Source: JACVRW01 sp963837445 (lineage in GTDB: Bacteria > Actinomycetota > Thermoleophilia > Solirubrobacterales > Thermoleophilaceae). Taken from it: 64,000 bases of DNA. Positions 1 to 7,674 of this stretch are shown one piece after another. The stretch lies in contig CAWINK010000016.1 in the NCBI GenBank assembly GCA_963837445.1, forward strand, positions 1 to 64,000, in the 5' to 3' direction. Position 1 is the first letter of the stretch; the number at the start of each line of letters is the position of its first letter. Both the position numbers and the translations under genes were made by a program. The notes beneath the pieces were generated by a model that was not told the origin of the DNA, ran no database searches, and worked only from the letters and a program-made list of their open reading frames with translations.

Positions 1-1
1 C

Positions 2-571
2 CTGATCCTGTTCGGCGCTATCGACCGCCTCGGCGGCTTCTTCGTGCTCGCCTCGATCCGGGAGTTCGCCCCGCTGGTCACCGCGATCATCCTCGCCGGG
101 GTGGGCGGCACGGCGATCACCGCCGACCTCGGCGCCCGCAAGATCCGCGAGGAGCTCGACGCCCTCCAGGTGCTCGGCGTGGACCCGATCAAGAATCTCG
201 TCGTGCCGCGCTTCCTGGCGCTGATGATCGTCACGGGTCTGTTCAACATCTACGCGATCATCTTCGGGCTGACCGGGGGCGTGCTGGCCACGCTGTCGTT
301 CGACGCTCCGCTCGGCCCGTTCTTCGCGACCCTGCTCAACAACGCCAGTACCACCGACCTCTGGGGGTCGGTCGTGAAGACGGCGCTGTTCGGCGCGATC
401 ATCGCGATCGTCTCCTGTTACAAGGGGATGACCGCTTCGGGAGGTGCTGAGGGCGTTGGGAGGGCGGTCAACCAGGGCGTGGTGATCGAGTTCCTGGGGA
501 TCTTCGCGTTCAATTACGTCTTCACCCAGACGCTGCTCGCCACGCACCCCGAGATCAGCGTGATCAAATGA
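2..571 (+). CDS. MlaE/YrbE-family ABC transporter permease, 5'-truncated by window edge
   Basis: This is the C-terminal part of a membrane permease of the MlaE/YrbE family, the inner-membrane component of Mce/Mla ABC systems that move phospholipids, sterols or other hydrophobic substrates. The frame is open to the window edge, so the true start lies upstream; a GTG at 44 is internal. The family signature region is visible: a hydrophobic segment, then GGTAITADLGARKIREELDA, then LGVDPIKNLVVPR. Several further membrane segments follow to the C-terminus. The TGA stop overlaps the next ATG, and a second paralogous permease (1019-1807) follows, as in yrbEA/yrbEB pairs. Family assignment is firm; the substrate is unknown. 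Confidence 0.9.
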   Translation: MILFGAIDRLGGFFVLASIREFAPLVTAIILAGVGGTAITADLGARKIREELDALQVLGVDPIKNLVVPRFLALMIVTGLFNIYAIIFGLTGGVLATLSFDAPLGPFFATLLNNASTTDLWGSVVKTALFGAIIAIVSCYKGMTASGGAEGVGRAVNQGVVIEFLGIFAFNYVFTQTLLATHPEISVIK

Positions 572-924
572 ATGCGAGCGTGGTGAACCCCGGAGGGACA
601 CCGCATGCGTGGGGCGAGCGCGTGGCCGTGGCTGTGCTCGCGGTCGGCATCGTGCTCGGCAGCGCGCTGCTGTGGATCGGAATACCCATCGCAGGGTTCT
701 GGGTCGCGGGGCGAATCACCACCGACGCGCTCACCGCCGTCCTATTCGCGCTGCTTGCGATACCCACCGCGATGGTGGCGTTCGGCTGGGTGCTCTACCG
801 CGCAATGGCCAGTACGAGCGCCTGCGGGGATCGGAATCGCGCGGCCCGTCCCCGCCCGCGTGGCGCTCAAGCCTTAGCGAGGAACGTGCAAGCGAGCGCC
901 GCCGCAAGGGCGGACGCCCCCTGA
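568..924 (+). CDS. Small membrane protein between the two MlaE permeases; reading frame probably broken near 803
   Basis: The ATG at 568 overlaps the upstream TGA, so translation is probably coupled. The first 75-80 residues contain two convincing membrane helices (residues about 18-45 and 50-75). After 'LYRAMAS' the frame turns into Arg/Ala/Pro-rich sequence typical of out-of-frame GC-rich DNA and stops at 924. A more natural continuation, with a third membrane helix and an ATGA overlap with the next gene, lies in the frame 804-1022. One extra base near 803 would join the two parts into a protein of about 150 residues. I do not recognise a named family. It is probably an accessory subunit of the permease pair, inferred from position only. 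Confidence 0.55.
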   Translation: MNASVVNPGGTPHAWGERVAVAVLAVGIVLGSALLWIGIPIAGFWVAGRITTDALTAVLFALLAIPTAMVAFGWVLYRAMASTSACGDRNRAARPRPRGAQALARNVQASAAARADAP

Positions 925-1022
925 TCGACATCGCCATGACGGTGTCCCTGATCACTGCCCTGCTCGTCATGACCATCTGGTTCTTCTTCTTCGCCAAGCT
1001 GATGCTGAGCCCGCTGCCATGA
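804..1022 (+). other. Displaced C-terminal part of the small membrane protein (apparent frameshift)
   Basis: This frame reads NGQYERLRGSES, then a charged linker with SLSEERASERRRKGG, then a membrane helix that contains MTVSLITALLVMTIWFFFFA. Its TGA overlaps the ATG of the second permease at 1019. The composition is protein-like, unlike the competing frame over the same stretch, and the ATGA coupling matches the rest of the operon. It has no good start of its own except an ATG at 936, which would give a 28-residue single-helix peptide. I therefore read it as the second half of the 568 gene. Confidence 0.5.
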
Positions 1023-1807
1023 CGAGCGTGCCCCTCGGCTGGATCACGTCGTTCGGGGACATCGCCAAGTTCTGCGCGCGCGTGATGGGCTCGATCTTCA
1101 GCGGACGCGTGTTCCACTTCTTCGGCGAGGCGCTGCGCCAGGCGGGCATCCTGATCCTCGGCTCGGCGCTGGTGATCTGGGGCCTGGCGTTCATCCTCGG
1201 CCTCCAGTGCGGCATCGAGGGCGCGTACTTCAGCCGCTCTATCGGCGCGCCCGCATACTCGGGCGTCTTCTCCGCCTGGTGCGACCTGCGCGAGATCATG
1301 CCGTACGCGTTCGGCTACATGATGTCGGCGAAGGTCGGCACCGGGCTCGTTGCCGAGATCGGCGCGATGCGGATCTCGGACGAGATCGACGCGCTCGAGG
1401 TGATGGGCATCAACTCGCTCGTCTTCCTCTGCGCCACGCGTCTGCTCGCGGCCTGGATGGTGCTGCCGTTCATGTACATCGCCGCGATCGGGGCGGGATT
1501 CTTCGCGAGCTATTTGGCGGTGGTGCAGCAGATCGGCGAGGTGTCGTCGGGCGGCTTCTTCCTGATCTTCTGGATGTTCCAGAACCCGCCCGACCTCTTC
1601 TACAGCCTGATCAAGGGCATGTCGATGGCAACGGTGATCGTGCTGGTGGGGTGCTACTACGGGTACAACGCGGGCGGGGGGCCGGTTGGGGTCGGCACCG
1701 CGACGGCGAAATCGATGGTGCTCAACACGGTGATGGTGCATCTGGTGGGAATGGTGGGGACGCAGATCTTCTGGGGATCGAATCCGAGGGCTCCAATTGG
1801 CGGCTAG
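1019..1807 (+). CDS. MlaE/YrbE-family ABC transporter permease
   Basis: A complete 262-residue permease of the MlaE/YrbE family, the second of the pair that forms the membrane part of an Mce/Mla-type lipid ABC importer. Visible features are an N-terminal amphipathic segment (residues 1-35), hydrophobic helices at about 40-65, 145-180 and 200-260, and the family core SAKVGTGLVAEIGAMRISDE with ALEVMGINSL (residues about 102-140). This core is equivalent to the GTAITADLGARKIREE region of its upstream paralogue. The ATG overlaps the upstream stop. No mce substrate-binding gene follows here, so the operon's other parts must lie upstream or elsewhere. Confidence 0.9.
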   Translation: MTSVPLGWITSFGDIAKFCARVMGSIFSGRVFHFFGEALRQAGILILGSALVIWGLAFILGLQCGIEGAYFSRSIGAPAYSGVFSAWCDLREIMPYAFGYMMSAKVGTGLVAEIGAMRISDEIDALEVMGINSLVFLCATRLLAAWMVLPFMYIAAIGAGFFASYLAVVQQIGEVSSGGFFLIFWMFQNPPDLFYSLIKGMSMATVIVLVGCYYGYNAGGGPVGVGTATAKSMVLNTVMVHLVGMVGTQIFWGSNPRAPIGG

Positions 1808-2282
1808 CACGCTCACGCCGCGCGTTGCACCGGTCGTTGCACCGGTCACTCCGCGCACGAGCCCGGACGAGCGTGCAGCGCGCCGCTCGCTGCTCGACCA
1901 GGTGCGGCGGTTGGAGGAGGAGTCGGTCGGCCTCTTCACTTCGGCCTGGCCGCGCAAGGGCCTCGACCTGCTCCCCGCCCCGGCGCCACGCACTGGCCCT
2001 CGGCTGCTCAGCCTGGGCGACCTGGAGGAGCTCCGCGACGAGCTGGTGGAGCACGTTCGTCGCGGCCGCGAAGCGCTCGCCGAACGCGCCCGTGCCGAGG
2101 AGCAGAGCCGCCGCTTGATCGAGGAGATGCTGCTGGACCCGGACAGCCACCACTGGGTGCACGTCTCGGGCGAGGACATCGGCGAGCCGGGCTGCACCCA
2201 CTGGCACGTCCGCCCGCGCTGGGGCCTGCTCGGCATGCTGATGCGGTGGTGGCGAGTGGTGGTGTCGTCGGGCTGCCCTTAG
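1797..2282 (+). CDS. Conserved hypothetical protein with C-terminal HWHVRPRWG segment
   Basis: A 161-residue protein with a TTG start inside the 3' end of the permease gene (11-base overlap). The N-terminus is Ala/Pro/Thr-rich and low in complexity. The middle (residues 28-100) is strongly charged and predicted helical, probably coiled coil, with many Glu/Arg pairs. The last 45 residues are distinctive: a HHWVHVS motif, then CTHWHVRPRWG, a WW pair and a terminal Cys-Pro. I know this tail as recurring in hypothetical proteins of high-GC actinobacteria but cannot name a function. It overlaps the permease gene and so is probably in the same transcript. Confidence 0.65.
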   Translation: MAASTLTPRVAPVVAPVTPRTSPDERAARRSLLDQVRRLEEESVGLFTSAWPRKGLDLLPAPAPRTGPRLLSLGDLEELRDELVEHVRRGREALAERARAEEQSRRLIEEMLLDPDSHHWVHVSGEDIGEPGCTHWHVRPRWGLLGMLMRWWRVVVSSGCP

Positions 2283-2298
2283 GGGCCGCCTAGCGGGA

Positions 2299-2339
2299 AG
2301 GGCATGGCGGCGCCGCGGGCAACGCCCGCGGCTTGCCCT
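2299..2339. terminator. Hairpin between convergent genes, probable bidirectional terminator
   Basis: A perfect 9-bp inverted repeat GCCGCGGGC / GCCCGCGGC (2312-2320 and 2324-2332) with a 3-nt AAC loop is nested in an outer AGGGCA / TGCCCT pair (2299-2304 and 2334-2339). It sits exactly between the plus-strand gene ending at 2282 and the minus-strand cofE stop at 2338. There is no T-run, so it would work only as a strong hairpin, as is common in actinobacteria. Confidence 0.5.
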
Positions 2340-3123
2340 AACGGAAAAGGTCCTCTCCGGCCGGGCGGCGCAGTGCAGCCGCGCCCGGGCCGTCCTCGCG
2401 CGTGACGTAGCGGTCGAGGCCGCGTACCAGCACGACTGGCTCGAGCGAGTCCTTCGCCCGTGCGAGGTCGGCCGCGGCCGCAACGGAGTCGGCGACGGCG
2501 ATGGACGTCACGCGGAGGTCGCGTCCGAACGCGTCCGGGCGCCCGATCCACTGGTCGAGGGGAACGAGGCCCGCCGCGCCGATCGCCACGTCGGTCTGCC
2601 CGAGCCTCCAGGCACGGCCGAAGGAGTCCGCGATCACCACCGCCGGCCGCACGCCGAGCGCGTCGGCGATGCCGGACCGCAGGCGCGCCGCGGAGCGGTC
2701 CGGATCTTCCGGCAGCAGCACGAGCTCGCCGCCCTCGGCCGATGCGTTCGACTGGTCGACCCCGGCGTTGGCGCATACAAAGCCGTGATGGGTCACGCAG
2801 ATGAGCGTGCCGTGGACGGCCCTCAGAAGGTCCGTCGACTCGTCGAGCACGGCCTGCACGAGGCGCGCGTCCTTGCCGTGCTCATCGGCGAGCGCACGGG
2901 CCCGCTCGCCCGGCTCGATCTCCTCCACGCGCCGGACGCGGCCCTCGGCCTTCGACACGACCTTGTGCGCGATCACCAGCACGTCGCCGTCGCGGAGCTC
3001 GTCCGGCGACCCGGCCGCGATCAGGCCCGCGAGATCGTCGCCGGGCCGGACCGGCGGCAGCGGGGCGAGGGAGCTGACGCTGAGCGCGGTCAGGCCGGGG
3101 CCTGCGCCAGCGGGGCGGTCCAC
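2338..3123 (-). CDS. cofE: Coenzyme F420-0:L-glutamate ligase
   Basis: This enzyme adds L-glutamate residues to F420-0 with GTP, completing the polyglutamate tail of the deazaflavin cofactor F420. The 261-residue length fits stand-alone CofE and lacks the nitroreductase-like C-terminal domain of mycobacterial FbiB. Family motifs include the N-terminal PGDDLA, DGDVLVIAHKVVSKAEGR (residues about 45-63), ICVTHHGFVCANAGVDQSNA (about 109-128), then LPEDPDRSA and ADSFGRAWRLGQTDVAIGAA. The GTG start at 3123 lies 34 bases inside the 3' end of cofC, indicating coupled translation. It is the last gene of the minus-strand cofD-cofC-cofE operon. Confidence 0.93.
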   Translation of the reverse strand: MDRPAGAGPGLTALSVSSLAPLPPVRPGDDLAGLIAAGSPDELRDGDVLVIAHKVVSKAEGRVRRVEEIEPGERARALADEHGKDARLVQAVLDESTDLLRAVHGTLICVTHHGFVCANAGVDQSNASAEGGELVLLPEDPDRSAARLRSGIADALGVRPAVVIADSFGRAWRLGQTDVAIGAAGLVPLDQWIGRPDAFGRDLRVTSIAVADSVAAAADLARAKDSLEPVVLVRGLDRYVTREDGPGAAALRRPAGEDLFR

Positions 3124-3797
3124 GCCCCGGCGCGTTCGAGCTGGCGGAGCGTCCCGCGCGTGGAGGGAGCCTGGCCGAGGCGAGTCTCGAGCGCCGCGGC
3201 GAGCGCGGCCAGGTCGCCGGGCGTGTCCACGTCGAGCGCGAGGCCGGGCACCTGCGCCACGCGGTGCCCCAGCCCCGCCGCCTCGGCGGCCGCCACGTGG
3301 CGCGCGAAGCTGCCCGCTCCGAACGCCGGCTCGATCGCATCCGGCGGCGAGAGGACGAGCGCGTTCGTGCCGGTGCCGTGGCGATCCGGGACGATCATGA
3401 GCTCTGCGCCTTCCTCGATCAGCGCAGCCACCTCGCGCGGCTGGAGCAGCGGTGTGTCGCCAGGCACGAGCAGCACGCGGTCGTATCCTCTCCCGAGCGC
3501 GTAACGGATTCCGATCAGGGCGGCCTCCGACTGGCCTGCCTGGGCACTGTCGTGGAGAACCGTCACGCGGTCGGCGGCTGCGGTCGACCCGGCGGCCTTG
3601 TCGGCGGTCACCACAGCGATCTCGTCCAGCTCGGAAACTCGACGGAGGGTGCTGAGCACGTCGGCGAACATCGCCTGAGCGAGCGCCTTGCGCGATCCGG
3701 CCCCCAGCAGGTCGGCAAGGCGCTGCTTGGCAGCGCCGAAGCTCTTCACGGGGAGGATGGCGATCGTGCGTGCCGTGCGCGCAGCGTACAACTTCAA
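3090..3797 (-). CDS. cofC: 2-phospho-L-lactate (or phosphoenolpyruvate) guanylyltransferase
   Basis: CofC/FbiD activates 2-phospholactate or phosphoenolpyruvate with GTP, giving the substrate used by CofD in F420 synthesis. The fold is a small nucleotidyltransferase: N-terminal AILPVKSFGAAKQRL, VVTADKAA, DSAQAGQSEAALIGIRYA, the metal-binding VPGDTPLL, and C-terminal GLALDVDTPGDL. About 235 residues is normal for the family. The start is chosen as TTG at 3797, which overlaps the cofD stop as TTGA; a second TTG at 3791 is possible. A longer open frame upstream is only the shadow of cofD. Whether phospholactate or PEP is used cannot be read from the sequence. Confidence 0.88.
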   Translation of the reverse strand: MKLYAARTARTIAILPVKSFGAAKQRLADLLGAGSRKALAQAMFADVLSTLRRVSELDEIAVVTADKAAGSTAAADRVTVLHDSAQAGQSEAALIGIRYALGRGYDRVLLVPGDTPLLQPREVAALIEEGAELMIVPDRHGTGTNALVLSPPDAIEPAFGAGSFARHVAAAEAAGLGHRVAQVPGLALDVDTPGDLAALAAALETRLGQAPSTRGTLRQLERAGAWTAPLAQAPA

Positions 3798-4699
3798 CCG
3801 CTCAGGGAGGTGGCGAAGTCGAGCAGCTCGCGCGCCAGCCGGGCGCGGTCCTCGGCGCCCTCCATGAGCGTGTCCGTGACGAGCGCCGGCAGGCCCTCCA
3901 GTGGTTCGTCGGCCACGATTCCGTCGAGGACCTCGGCGTACGCGGTGGCCACGCCGGCCGCGCTCGGCTCGATTCCGGCGTGCTCGCAGAACACCTCGGT
4001 CGGTCCCTTCACCGAGCGCCCGCCGATGAAGGGGCTCACGGCCACGACGGGCGCCGGCGCAGCCCGCAGGGTCTCGCGCATTCCGGGCAGCGCGAGGATG
4101 GGGCCGATCGAGATGACCGGGTTGGACGGGCCGATCACGATCGCATCGGCGCCCGCGATCGCCTGGAGCACCGCGTCGGACGGCGGCGCCCGCTCCAGCC
4201 CGCGCAGCTCGACCTCCTGGATCGGTCCCTCGGCGCGCTCGACGATCATGAACTCCTGGAACGGCAGCTTGCGCCCGCGCGCGCCCACCCAGGTCGATAC
4301 CGGCTGGTCGCTCATCGGCAGCACGTGCGCACCCACGCCCATCGCGTCCACCACCGCCTGGTGTGCCTCGGTGAGCGTGTGACCGGCTTGCAGCTGCTCC
4401 GTGCGCAGCAGGCACATCGCGAGGTCGCGGTCACCGAGGCGGAACCAGTGCGGCCGCCCGGCGCGCTCGAACGCGTCCATCACCTGCCAGGTGTCGCCCC
4501 TCAGGCCCCAGCCGCGCTCGTGGATCTCGTCCGCCAGCCAGTAGGTCACGAGGTCAGGGTCCGGGGACACGTGCACGCCGTAGATGTCCACGTCATCCCC
4601 GGTGTTGGCCACCACGGTGAGCTGCTCGCATTCCTCGGCCAGGCCGCGCGCGAGCTTCGCCCCGCCGCTTCCTCCTGAGAGCACCACCACGGAATCCAT
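3794..4699 (-). CDS. cofD: 2-phospho-L-lactate transferase (F420-0 synthase)
   Basis: CofD/FbiA joins the phospholactyl (or phosphoenolpyruvyl) group from the GDP-activated donor to the deazaflavin Fo. The 301-residue protein begins with the family signature VVVLSGGSGGAKLARGLA, followed by VVANTGDDVDIYGVHVSPD (residues about 28-46). The central NPVISIGPILALPGMR and PFIGGRSVKGPTEVF are also typical. It is the first gene of the cofD-cofC-cofE operon. An ATG start at 4699 has a -10-like CAGACT on the minus strand ending 7 nt upstream, which would give an almost leaderless transcript. Fo synthase (cofG/cofH) is not in the window. Confidence 0.95.
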   Translation of the reverse strand: MDSVVVLSGGSGGAKLARGLAEECEQLTVVANTGDDVDIYGVHVSPDPDLVTYWLADEIHERGWGLRGDTWQVMDAFERAGRPHWFRLGDRDLAMCLLRTEQLQAGHTLTEAHQAVVDAMGVGAHVLPMSDQPVSTWVGARGRKLPFQEFMIVERAEGPIQEVELRGLERAPPSDAVLQAIAGADAIVIGPSNPVISIGPILALPGMRETLRAAPAPVVAVSPFIGGRSVKGPTEVFCEHAGIEPSAAGVATAYAEVLDGIVADEPLEGLPALVTDTLMEGAEDRARLARELLDFATSLSG

Positions 4700-4705
4700 T
4701 GCGAG

Positions 4706-4712
4706 TAGTCTG
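4706..4712. promoter_or_regulatory. Shared -10-like element between divergent cofD and the SDR gene
   Basis: The 26-bp gap between the divergent starts (4699 minus, 4726 plus) holds TAGTCT on the plus strand (4706-4711) and, offset by one base, CAGACT on the minus strand. On the minus strand the hexamer would place the transcription start at about 4700, next to the cofD ATG. On the plus strand it would give a short leader of about 8 nt. No convincing -35 element is seen. This is inferred from spacing only. Confidence 0.35.
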
Positions 4713-4725
4713 CCGAGCCGCCCCG

Positions 4726-5475
4726 ATGCGACTCGCTGACCGAACAGCTCTGGTGACCGGCGGCGCGTCCGGGATCGGCGCCGCCACCTGCCGCCGGCTC
4801 GCCGCCGAGGGCGCCCGCGTGGCGGTCACGGACGTGAACGTGGACGGCGCCCGCGCGATCGCCGACGAGGTCGACGGCGCGGCCTTCGAGCTCGACGTGC
4901 GCTCGACCGAGTCGGTGGGCGCCGCGGTCCAGGGCGCCGAGCAGGAGCTCGGGCCGGTGGACGTGCTCGTGAACAACGCCGGTTACGACGAGTGGGCCTG
5001 GTTCACGAACACCGACGAGGCGCTCTGGCAGCGCGTCCTGGCGGTGAACCTCGTCGGCGTGATCGCGTGCACGCATGCGGTCCTGCCCGGAATGCAGGAG
5101 CGCCGGCGTGGTCGGATCGTGAACGTCTCCTCCGAAGCGGGCCGGGTCGGGTCGAGCGGCTCCGCCGTGTACTCCGCAGCGAAGGGCGGCGTGCTCGGGT
5201 TCACAAAGGCGATCGCGATCGAGAACGGCCGCTACGGGATCACATCGAACGCCGTGGCGCCGGGCCCGATCGAGACGCCTCTGCTGATGGCGGCGCCCGA
5301 GCAGCTCGGCGACGTGGGCCGTCGCATCGTCGACACCATGATCGGCTCGACGAACCTGCGCCGGCTCGGCCATCCCGACGAGGTGGCCGCGGCGATCGCC
5401 TTCCTCGCCTCGGACGACGCGTCGTATGTGACTGGCCAGTCGCTCGGGGTGAGCGGCGGCCTTGCCAGAATCTAG
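4726..5475 (+). CDS. Short-chain dehydrogenase/reductase (SDR)
   Basis: An NAD(P)-dependent oxidoreductase of the classical SDR family, 249 residues. It has the N-terminal cofactor motif TGGASGIG (residues about 11-18), LVNNAG in the middle, the catalytic Ser in NVSSEAG and the YxxxK pair in VYSAAKGG. It ends with an ATYVTGQ-like segment (SYVTGQSLGVSGG). An acidic residue (TDVN) after the second strand suggests NAD rather than NADP. The ATG at 4726 is preferred because the family motif starts 10 residues later; the TTG at 4699 would overlap the divergent cofD start. It lies two bases before the HMG-CoA lyase start, so it probably oxidises a hydroxyacyl-CoA in the same pathway. Its substrate is not readable. 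Confidence 0.9.
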   Translation: MRLADRTALVTGGASGIGAATCRRLAAEGARVAVTDVNVDGARAIADEVDGAAFELDVRSTESVGAAVQGAEQELGPVDVLVNNAGYDEWAWFTNTDEALWQRVLAVNLVGVIACTHAVLPGMQERRRGRIVNVSSEAGRVGSSGSAVYSAAKGGVLGFTKAIAIENGRYGITSNAVAPGPIETPLLMAAPEQLGDVGRRIVDTMIGSTNLRRLGHPDEVAAAIAFLASDDASYVTGQSLGVSGGLARI

Positions 5476-5477
5476 AC

Positions 5478-6374
5478 GTGGCCGACAACGTGCGAATTCG
5501 CGAGGTCGGCCCGCGGGACGGCTTTCAGAACGAGCCCGAGATCATCTCGACGGACGACAAGGTCCGGCTCGTGGAGCTGCTCGCCCGCACGGGCCTTCGG
5601 CGGCTGGAGGTCACGAGCTTCGTGCGCGCCGACGTGATCCCGCAGCTCGCCGACGGCGCTGAGGTGCTGCGCCGGGCCGAGATCCCGGACGACGTGGCGG
5701 TGACGGTGCTGATTCCGAACGAGCGTGGACTCGAAAACGCCCTCGAGCTGCGCGAGCACTTCCACGAGGTCAACCTGTTCCTCTCCGCCTCGGAGACCCA
5801 CAACCAGAAGAACGTGAACCGCTCGATCGAGGAGTCGCTCTCCGGCCTGGAGGGCGTTGTCGCGCGCGCGCGCGAGGAGGGTCTGCGCTGCGAGGGCGTG
5901 ATCTCGGTGGCCTTCGGCTGTCCCTACGAGGGCGAGGTCCCGCGCGAGCGGGTGCTTGAGATCGCGCGGCGGCTCGCGGCCGCGGGCTGCGAGGAGATCG
6001 CCTTTGGCGATACGACCGGGATGGCGAATCCGGTGCAGGTGGAGCGGTTCTTCGACGGCCTGGACCTTGGTGTTGAGCTGACCGGGCACTTCCACAACAC
6101 GCGCGGTCAGGGGCTCGCGAACGTTGTCGGGGCTATGAGGGCAGGCGTTCGGTCGTTTGAGAGCTCGTTTGGGGAGCTCGGCGGCTGCCCGGTCCCGCCG
6201 GGGGCCACCGGGAACATCGCCACGGAGGACCTCGTCTCGATGCTGCACGAGATGGGCTACGACACGGGGGTCGAGCTCGAGCGGGTGCTCGAAGCCGCCC
6301 GCGAGGCGCAGCGGGTGCTGGGGCGGCCGCTGGGAAGCCATGTCCTGACCGCCGGACCTGTGGAGTGGGGATAA
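5478..6374 (+). CDS. mvaB: Hydroxymethylglutaryl-CoA lyase
   Basis: This enzyme cleaves HMG-CoA, or a branched homologue, to acetyl-CoA and acetoacetate, the last step of leucine and acyclic-isoprenoid breakdown. The 298 residues contain the complete active-site set known for the family: VGPRDGFQNE near the N-terminus (Arg and Asp), EVTSFV, AFGDTTGMANP, GHFHNTRG (the two metal-binding His) and GGCPVPPGATGN with the catalytic Cys. The GTG start at 5478 lies two bases after the SDR stop; the longer open frame upstream is a shadow. The 3' end overlaps the start of the following MFS gene by 10 bases. Confidence 0.93.
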   Translation: MADNVRIREVGPRDGFQNEPEIISTDDKVRLVELLARTGLRRLEVTSFVRADVIPQLADGAEVLRRAEIPDDVAVTVLIPNERGLENALELREHFHEVNLFLSASETHNQKNVNRSIEESLSGLEGVVARAREEGLRCEGVISVAFGCPYEGEVPRERVLEIARRLAAAGCEEIAFGDTTGMANPVQVERFFDGLDLGVELTGHFHNTRGQGLANVVGAMRAGVRSFESSFGELGGCPVPPGATGNIATEDLVSMLHEMGYDTGVELERVLEAAREAQRVLGRPLGSHVLTAGPVEWG

Positions 6375-7531
6375 GCGCTGATGGGGCGGGCGTAGCCCTC
6401 GCGCGTCCCCTCGCGCTGGCGGTCGCCGCGGGCGCGTCGTCCGTGTTGCCCGGCTTCCTCGTCGGTGCGCTCGCCCTTCAGATCCGCGGGGACCTGGACG
6501 TCGACGTGGAGGAGGTCGCCGCCGGCGTGTCCGTGTTCTTCCTCGCCGGGGCGATCGGCGCGGGCCTCGGAGGCCGGCTTGCCGACCGCGTGGGAGCGCT
6601 CCGAGCGCTACGCGTCTGCATGTTCGTTACGGCGGCGTGTCTGCTCGCGGCTGCGCTTGCCGGGTCACTCCCCGTGCTCATGGCAATGCTTGCAGTGGCG
6701 GGCCTTGCGAACTCGGTGGCCCAGCCGGCGACGAATCTGTTCGTTTCAGAACGGGTGGCGGACAATCGGCAGGGGCTTGGCTTCGGCATCAAGCAGTCGG
6801 GAATTCCCGGGGCGATCGTGGTGAGCGGACTCGCCCTGCCGCTGCTCGCGCTGCCGCTCGGCTGGCGCGTGACGTTCGCGCTGTGCGCGCTCGGCCCGCT
6901 GGGCGTCGGGCTCCTTCTGCGCGGCAGAACGGCGAGCTCACGTCGGGTGGCAGCGGGCAGGCCCTCACGCGCGCTCGTGCTCACGGCGGTCGGCGCGGCG
7001 CTCGCCACGGCCGGCCCGTGCGCGCTCGGTGCCTACCTCGTGGCCTCGGCGGTCGACGTTGGCGTGGCCGAGGGCACCGCCGGCCTGCTGGCGGCGCTCG
7101 GGAGCGCCCTGAGCCTCGCCGTCCGCATCTCGCTGGGCGCACGCGCCGACCGTCGGCGCGACTACGGCCTCACGACGGTGGTCTTGCTCCTGCTGGCGGG
7201 CACGGCCGGGTTCGCACTGATGGCCCTGGACGCGGTGGCGCCGTTCGTGGTCGGCTCGCTTGTGGCCTTCATGCTCGGATGGGGCTGGCCGGGCCTGTTC
7301 AACCTGTCGGTGGTGCAGAGCCACCGCGCGACGCCGGGCGCGGCGACCGGCATCAGCCAGACCGGCATCTACGTTGGTGCGGCCGGCGGCCCCGCCGGCT
7401 TCGGTGCGCTCTATTCGCACTACGGCTACGACACGGCCTGGCTCGTGGTGGCCGCGAGCACGCTGCTCGCGGCGGGTGTGATGTGGCTCGCGGCACGTTC
7501 TGGGGAGAATCCCCCGAATTGGGGGGTTTGA
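6365..7531 (+). CDS. MFS transporter
   Basis: A 388-residue major-facilitator permease with about 12 hydrophobic segments in two halves. The MFS loop-2 signature is visible as GGRLADRVGALRALR (residues about 69-83). LGFGIKQSGIPGA and, in the second half, ATGISQTGIYVGAAGGPAGFG are family-typical helix-5/11 motifs. The GTG start at 6365 lies inside the end of the HMG-CoA lyase gene, so the two are co-translated; it may import the substrate of the catabolic genes. It resembles CynX/NimT-like or sugar/acid transporters, but the substrate is not predictable. The C-terminus is a short polar tail. Confidence 0.88.
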   Translation: MGISADGAGVALARPLALAVAAGASSVLPGFLVGALALQIRGDLDVDVEEVAAGVSVFFLAGAIGAGLGGRLADRVGALRALRVCMFVTAACLLAAALAGSLPVLMAMLAVAGLANSVAQPATNLFVSERVADNRQGLGFGIKQSGIPGAIVVSGLALPLLALPLGWRVTFALCALGPLGVGLLLRGRTASSRRVAAGRPSRALVLTAVGAALATAGPCALGAYLVASAVDVGVAEGTAGLLAALGSALSLAVRISLGARADRRRDYGLTTVVLLLLAGTAGFALMALDAVAPFVVGSLVAFMLGWGWPGLFNLSVVQSHRATPGAATGISQTGIYVGAAGGPAGFGALYSHYGYDTAWLVVAASTLLAAGVMWLAARSGENPPNWGV

Positions 7532-7564
7532 CCTTTCTGGTCCGGGTATAACCCAAACTCAGCC

Positions 7565-7618
7565 GCCGGGGCCGGTTTTCGGCACATATGGGTTCCCCCG
7601 ACCCTGCCCCGGCTTTTT
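7565..7618 (+). terminator. Candidate intrinsic terminator after the MFS gene
   Basis: An 8-bp inverted repeat GCCGGGGC (7565-7572) / GCCCCGGC (7606-7613) is followed directly by five T (7614-7618). The loop is long (33 nt), which weakens the case. The position, 34 bp after the MFS stop and before a convergent minus-strand gene, is where a terminator is expected. Confidence 0.4.
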
Positions 7619-7674
7619 GCGATACGGGCTCGGACCACGGCATCCGGGCCCGTCGCATTTCTGGGGTCAGGCGC

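Noticed and set aside
5471..5477. TCTAGA before HMG-CoA lyase as a promoter
   Set aside because: It contains the stop codon of the preceding SDR gene, and the spacing to the GTG is too short for a -10 element.
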